Shown here in pieces: positions 61,618 through 64,000 of a DNA stretch of 64,000 nucleotides. The notes beneath the pieces are model-generated. The model was not told where the DNA came from. It saw only the letters and a program-made list of their open reading frames with translations, and searched no databases. The position numbers and the translations under genes are program-made. Origin of the DNA: CAZBBC01 sp964489835 (GTDB lineage Bacteria; Calditrichota; Calditrichia; JAJRVZ01); the NCBI GenBank assembly GCA_964489835.1, contig CAZBBC010000011.1, positions 9,074 to 73,073 on the forward strand. Reading direction: 5' to 3'. How positions within the stretch are numbered: position 1 is the first letter of the stretch; each line of letters begins with the position of its first letter.

Positions 61618-62637
61618 ATGGATAAAAATTTTTGTCAGCAAATTGATAAAGAATTGCTCGTTGAGCAATATGTCTGTGGACAACTTAAAGGGGATCTGCT
61701 GGAGAAATTTGAAAACCACCTGCGGGAATGCGAAGTCCATGCACAGGCCGTTATTTTAGAAAAAGCGATAAAAAGGGGCGTTTCAGAATTTGCCCGCGGC
61801 GAAATAAAGACAAAACTCCACGATCGTCTAAAAAAAAGGGAAGATACACGATTTTTACTCCTGCGCTATGCAGCAATATTATTTGTGGCCGTTATTACCC
61901 CCCTGATACTTTACTACCAGTTTAATATCAGTCCCGGAAGAACCGTGCGCACACCATTGAAAATACAGCAGCAACCGGTTTCCCCCACTATCAGCAAAGA
62001 AGAAAAACCTGTGGAAAAAAATTCCCGGCAGATTAAAACCACCACTGGTAAAAGAAAAGAATCGCTTCCCATAAAACAAAAAAGTGTTGGTGAGCCTGTT
62101 GGAGAGCGCATATCCCCTAATGAGGCCGGCAATGAATCTGGCGGAAGAGATCGTGGGGAAGTAAAAACACTACCTTTGTCAGAGGCTTCTCCATCTCAAC
62201 CGCTATTCAAACAAAACATGGATACAAAGGTTGCAGATGTATCAGCTCCAAAAGTTGCTGTTGATTACTCTAACGAAAAAGAGATTAAAACCGCCAGGGG
62301 ATTCAGTTCTGCTTACTCTACAAAAGATGTGGCGAAAGGAAAAGATGGACAATCCACCCTTCTGCTGGAATGGGATAAAAAGTTAGATTTAAAATGCAGC
62401 GAGATAGAACAATGTATGCAAACATTCTTAAAAGAAAATGAACGGTCTGGCTATCAGATCAGTTTGAGTATTCATATCCTACCCAGCGGTGAAGTCAGAG
62501 AAATAAAAGTATTGGATGCCACTATTCATTTTTTGGAGCTGGAGACATGTATTTTAAATATATTAAAAAAATGGACCTTCAGTACTGCTGAAAAGGATAC
62601 AACGATCGAAAAAACGATCCGTTACAAACAACACTGA
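61618..62637 (+). CDS. Anti-sigma factor fused to an AgmX/TonB-like domain
   Basis: A 339-residue protein. The cytoplasmic N-terminus has a zinc-type anti-sigma pattern His34-x3-Cys38-x2-His41 (FENHLRECEVH). One transmembrane helix follows (about residues 81-101), then a Lys/Pro/Ser-rich periplasmic linker, and a C-terminal domain (about 250-339) with paired cysteines (IEQCMQ, LETCILN), SLSIHILPSGEVREIKVLDA, and the ending LKKWTFS. This last domain looks like the AgmX/PglI C-terminus at 11056. GAGG precedes the ATG. It should bind the upstream sigma factor and read an envelope signal. Confidence 0.8.
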   Translation: MDKNFCQQIDKELLVEQYVCGQLKGDLLEKFENHLRECEVHAQAVILEKAIKRGVSEFARGEIKTKLHDRLKKREDTRFLLLRYAAILFVAVITPLILYYQFNISPGRTVRTPLKIQQQPVSPTISKEEKPVEKNSRQIKTTTGKRKESLPIKQKSVGEPVGERISPNEAGNESGGRDRGEVKTLPLSEASPSQPLFKQNMDTKVADVSAPKVAVDYSNEKEIKTARGFSSAYSTKDVAKGKDGQSTLLLEWDKKLDLKCSEIEQCMQTFLKENERSGYQISLSIHILPSGEVREIKVLDATIHFLELETCILNILKKWTFSTAEKDTTIEKTIRYKQH

Positions 62638-62750
62638 GACTCAACCTGTTTTCTATAATTGAAAACGACTTCAGATTCTGCCTTTACCTATCGACTATCC
62701 TAGATACCTTTCCCTAAGCCATAACAAAAAACGTTTGAACTTTACTTTAG

Positions 62751-62934
62751 TTGAATATTGAACAAGGATTAACGATTAACGATTTTTGAAGTACCGCAAA
62801 TCAAAAAATCTTCGTGGTCTTCGCTTGGTTCGTGATGTATTAACAGACGTGGATGACCGTTTATTTAAGTTGAATTTATTCGTTTGTTATCAATTCTTTT
62901 ATCAAAAATCGTTGATCCTTGTTCGATATTCAAA
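62751..62934. repeat. Imperfect inverted-repeat element (about 185 bases)
   Basis: The left arm 62751-62789 and right arm 62901-62934 match as reverse complements, with a core GAACAAGGAT-T/C-AACGA in the left arm followed by GATTTTTGA (the left arm carries a short duplication). About 110 unstructured bases separate them, with a reading frame of about 70 codons that I regard as chance. It lies in the convergent spacer (62638-62987) between the anti-sigma and Nudix genes, where an insertion would do least harm. No transposase is present. Confidence 0.65.
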
Positions 62935-62987
62935 TGTCAGAAACAAACTCTCAGTTTGGGCGGTTAAGGATTCTAAGATAGCATTGG

Positions 62988-63557
62988 CTATAATCTTCCG
63001 TTAGTTTTCAGATATTCATAAACACGCATAACACCAATGATGGCCAGAGCATCCTTGATTTCATAATTCAATACTTTCTGATATACCTCCCTGAAGGGAA
63101 TTTTTATTGCCGAAAGATCCTCTGTATGTTCCGGTTCTGCCGTACCCTCCGTCAGATCTTCTGCCAGATAAATATGGCCGATTTCATTCATGATAGAATT
63201 ACTGGTATATAAAGATCCCAGATATGTCCATTGTAAAGCTTCCAAACCGGTTTCTTCTTTCAATTCCCTTTTGGCTGCCTCCAGGTTTGATTCACCCGGA
63301 TCTGCCCCACCTTCAGGGATTTCCCATGAATAAGTGTTTAAGGCATAGCGATACTGACCGATAAGATATGTATCCAGATTTTTTGTAAGGGGAACGATGG
63401 CAATGGCTGGGGATTTTTCAATCACACTATAAATACCACGTTTTCCCCCTGGCGTAATAACCTGATCCTCACGCAAACGAAGCCATTCATTTTTATAAAT
63501 CTCTCTGGAAGAAAGCGTGATCCAGGGATTTTTTTCTTCCGATTTGTTCTTCTTCAT
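62988..63557 (-). CDS. Nudix hydrolase, ADP-ribose pyrophosphatase-like
   Basis: A 189-residue enzyme of the NudF-like group, which splits nucleoside diphosphate sugars such as ADP-ribose. The complete Nudix box is at 83-105: Gly83, Glu89, then Arg97-Glu98-Leu99, Glu101-Glu102 and Gly104-Leu105. The SWEIPEGGADPGE sequence before it and the NEIGHIYLAEDLTEG segment after it are typical of ADP-ribose pyrophosphatases. Stand-alone minus-strand gene; substrate unproven. Confidence 0.9.
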   Translation of the reverse strand: MKKNKSEEKNPWITLSSREIYKNEWLRLREDQVITPGGKRGIYSVIEKSPAIAIVPLTKNLDTYLIGQYRYALNTYSWEIPEGGADPGESNLEAAKRELKEETGLEALQWTYLGSLYTSNSIMNEIGHIYLAEDLTEGTAEPEHTEDLSAIKIPFREVYQKVLNYEIKDALAIIGVMRVYEYLKTNGRL

Positions 63558-63590
63558 ATGCGTCCTTAAAAATTTATAATTAGCCTGTTC

Positions 63591-63620
63591 TATTCATACC
63601 GCAGCATATTGCTGCAATCC
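63591..63620. repeat. Hairpin repeat A, copy 3
   Basis: TATTCATACCGCAGC, then a variable centre and GCTGCAATCC. The arms here extend to GCAGCA with TGCTGC. As in copy 2, an AGTCCAC-A/G-GATT stretch follows closely (63630-63640 here), extending the unit. It is upstream of the Nudix gene. Confidence 0.7.
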
Positions 63621-64000
63621 AAAAAAGAAGTCCACGGATTAACACGGATTTTATTTAAAATTATTTTTATTTTAGTTTTAATCCGTGAGAATCAGTTTCC
63701 GCCATGTTGTATATCCCGTTTCACGGGATAGGCGGATCCCCGCCAAAGGGCGGGCAGGCTGCCTGTGGCGGATAATCTGTATCATCCGTGTTCTATAAAT
63801 ATCGCTGCGCCTCAGCCTGCCCGGTGCAGACGGGCGAGAAATGAATTATCCATGCTAAAAGATAGCCTGATTATTATATTAAATTAATTCTATGTTCATC
63901 AAAGTTTTTAATTTATAGATATTATTTTAATTAACTATACTCTGAACCACCTACGGTGGATAATCTTAAAAAACATTTACGATTTTGATCAATTTATAAA
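63621..64000. repeat. Repeat-rich non-coding region at the window end
   Basis: No gene is visible. It contains reiterated words of the CCACGGATT/AACACGG/AATCCGTG type (63631-63692 and 63784-63792), a perfect hairpin at 63712-63730 (arms TATCCCGT and ACGGGATA, 3-base loop), a GC-rich hairpin 63739-63754 (CCCGCC with GGCGGG), CAGGC-T-GCCTG at 63755-63765, and GCCCG/CGGGC arms at 63819-63835. Together they look like an accumulation of short palindromic repeats rather than a regulatory leader. The last 150 bases are AT-rich and featureless. Confidence 0.55.

Noticed and set aside
62648..62666. GTTTTC/GAAAAC hairpin just after the anti-sigma gene
   Set aside because: Weak A/T stem without a T-run; not convincing as a terminator.
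62786..63004. A 72-codon plus-strand frame in the spacer before the Nudix gene
   Set aside because: It lies inside the inverted-repeat element, overlaps the Nudix end, and has no ribosome site or domain.

Overview
The window reads as one stretch of chromosome from a Gram-negative, anaerobe-leaning bacterium, most likely of the wider FCB group (Calditrichota, KSB1 or Marinimicrobia-like). That placement is an inference from gene content: outer-membrane barrels, RND pumps, a bactofilin, AgmX/PglI-type proteins, an AtpZ-type ATP synthase leader and a Hyb-type uptake hydrogenase. Coding density is high. No rRNA, tRNA, CRISPR array or intact insertion sequence was recognised.

Layout. (1) 73-10952, minus strand: housekeeping genes (secA, a metallophosphoesterase, nusB, a 3-hydroxyacyl-CoA dehydrogenase/thiolase pair, phoH, a LysM protein, a coiled-coil lipoprotein, aspS). 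(2) 11056-21862, minus strand: an envelope-machine cassette with two very large exported TPR proteins, a small exported protein, ExbB/TolQ, two ExbD/TolR paralogues and an AgmX/TonB-like protein. It resembles the Agl/Glt and Tol/Exb families. One ExbD has Asn at the position that is normally the proton-carrying Asp. (3) 22018-32103, minus strand: parA, parB, an M23 peptidase, a bactofilin, atpZ, atpI and all eight F1Fo subunits, packed almost end to end. (4) 32104-33132: a decaying patch with a GMC-oxidoreductase remnant and copies of a short hairpin repeat. (5) 33133-39580, plus strand: a small conserved protein, a YbaK-type deacylase, a BCAM0308-like zinc protein, a membrane/spermidine-synthase fusion, a 45-residue membrane peptide and a TIGR03546/TIGR03545-like pair. 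(6) 39596-50006, minus strand: a tripartite-pump locus with a membrane fusion protein, two RND pumps (one with about 200 extra residues carrying hydrophobic helices) and an outer-membrane barrel. (7) 50148-58823: a nickel/hydrogen region. NikR, a membrane protein and a THEP1-like NTPase lie on the minus strand. Divergently, a MarR regulator with a four-cysteine tail leads a hybOABCD-type [NiFe] hydrogenase operon. (8) 58817-64000: an SDR with an extra helical domain, a small membrane protein, an ECF sigma factor, an anti-sigma factor fused to an AgmX/TonB-like domain, a Nudix hydrolase and repeat-rich spacers.

How it fits together. The hydrogenase should oxidise H2 in the periplasm and feed the quinone pool through HybA/HybB. 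The proton gradient made by respiration drives the F1Fo synthase, whose c-subunit looks H+-type, and would also drive the RND pumps and the ExbB/ExbD motor. NikR, with all four nickel ligands, probably ties nickel status to the neighbouring membrane genes and possibly to the hydrogenase.

The items most worth a second look are the AgmX/ExbB/ExbD/TPR cassette with its D-to-N ExbD, the Cys4 MarR heading the hydrogenase operon, the uncharacterised membrane protein plus NTPase beside nikR, the RND pump with an extra membrane block, the anti-sigma/AgmX fusion, and a three-copy hairpin repeat with apparent compensatory changes.
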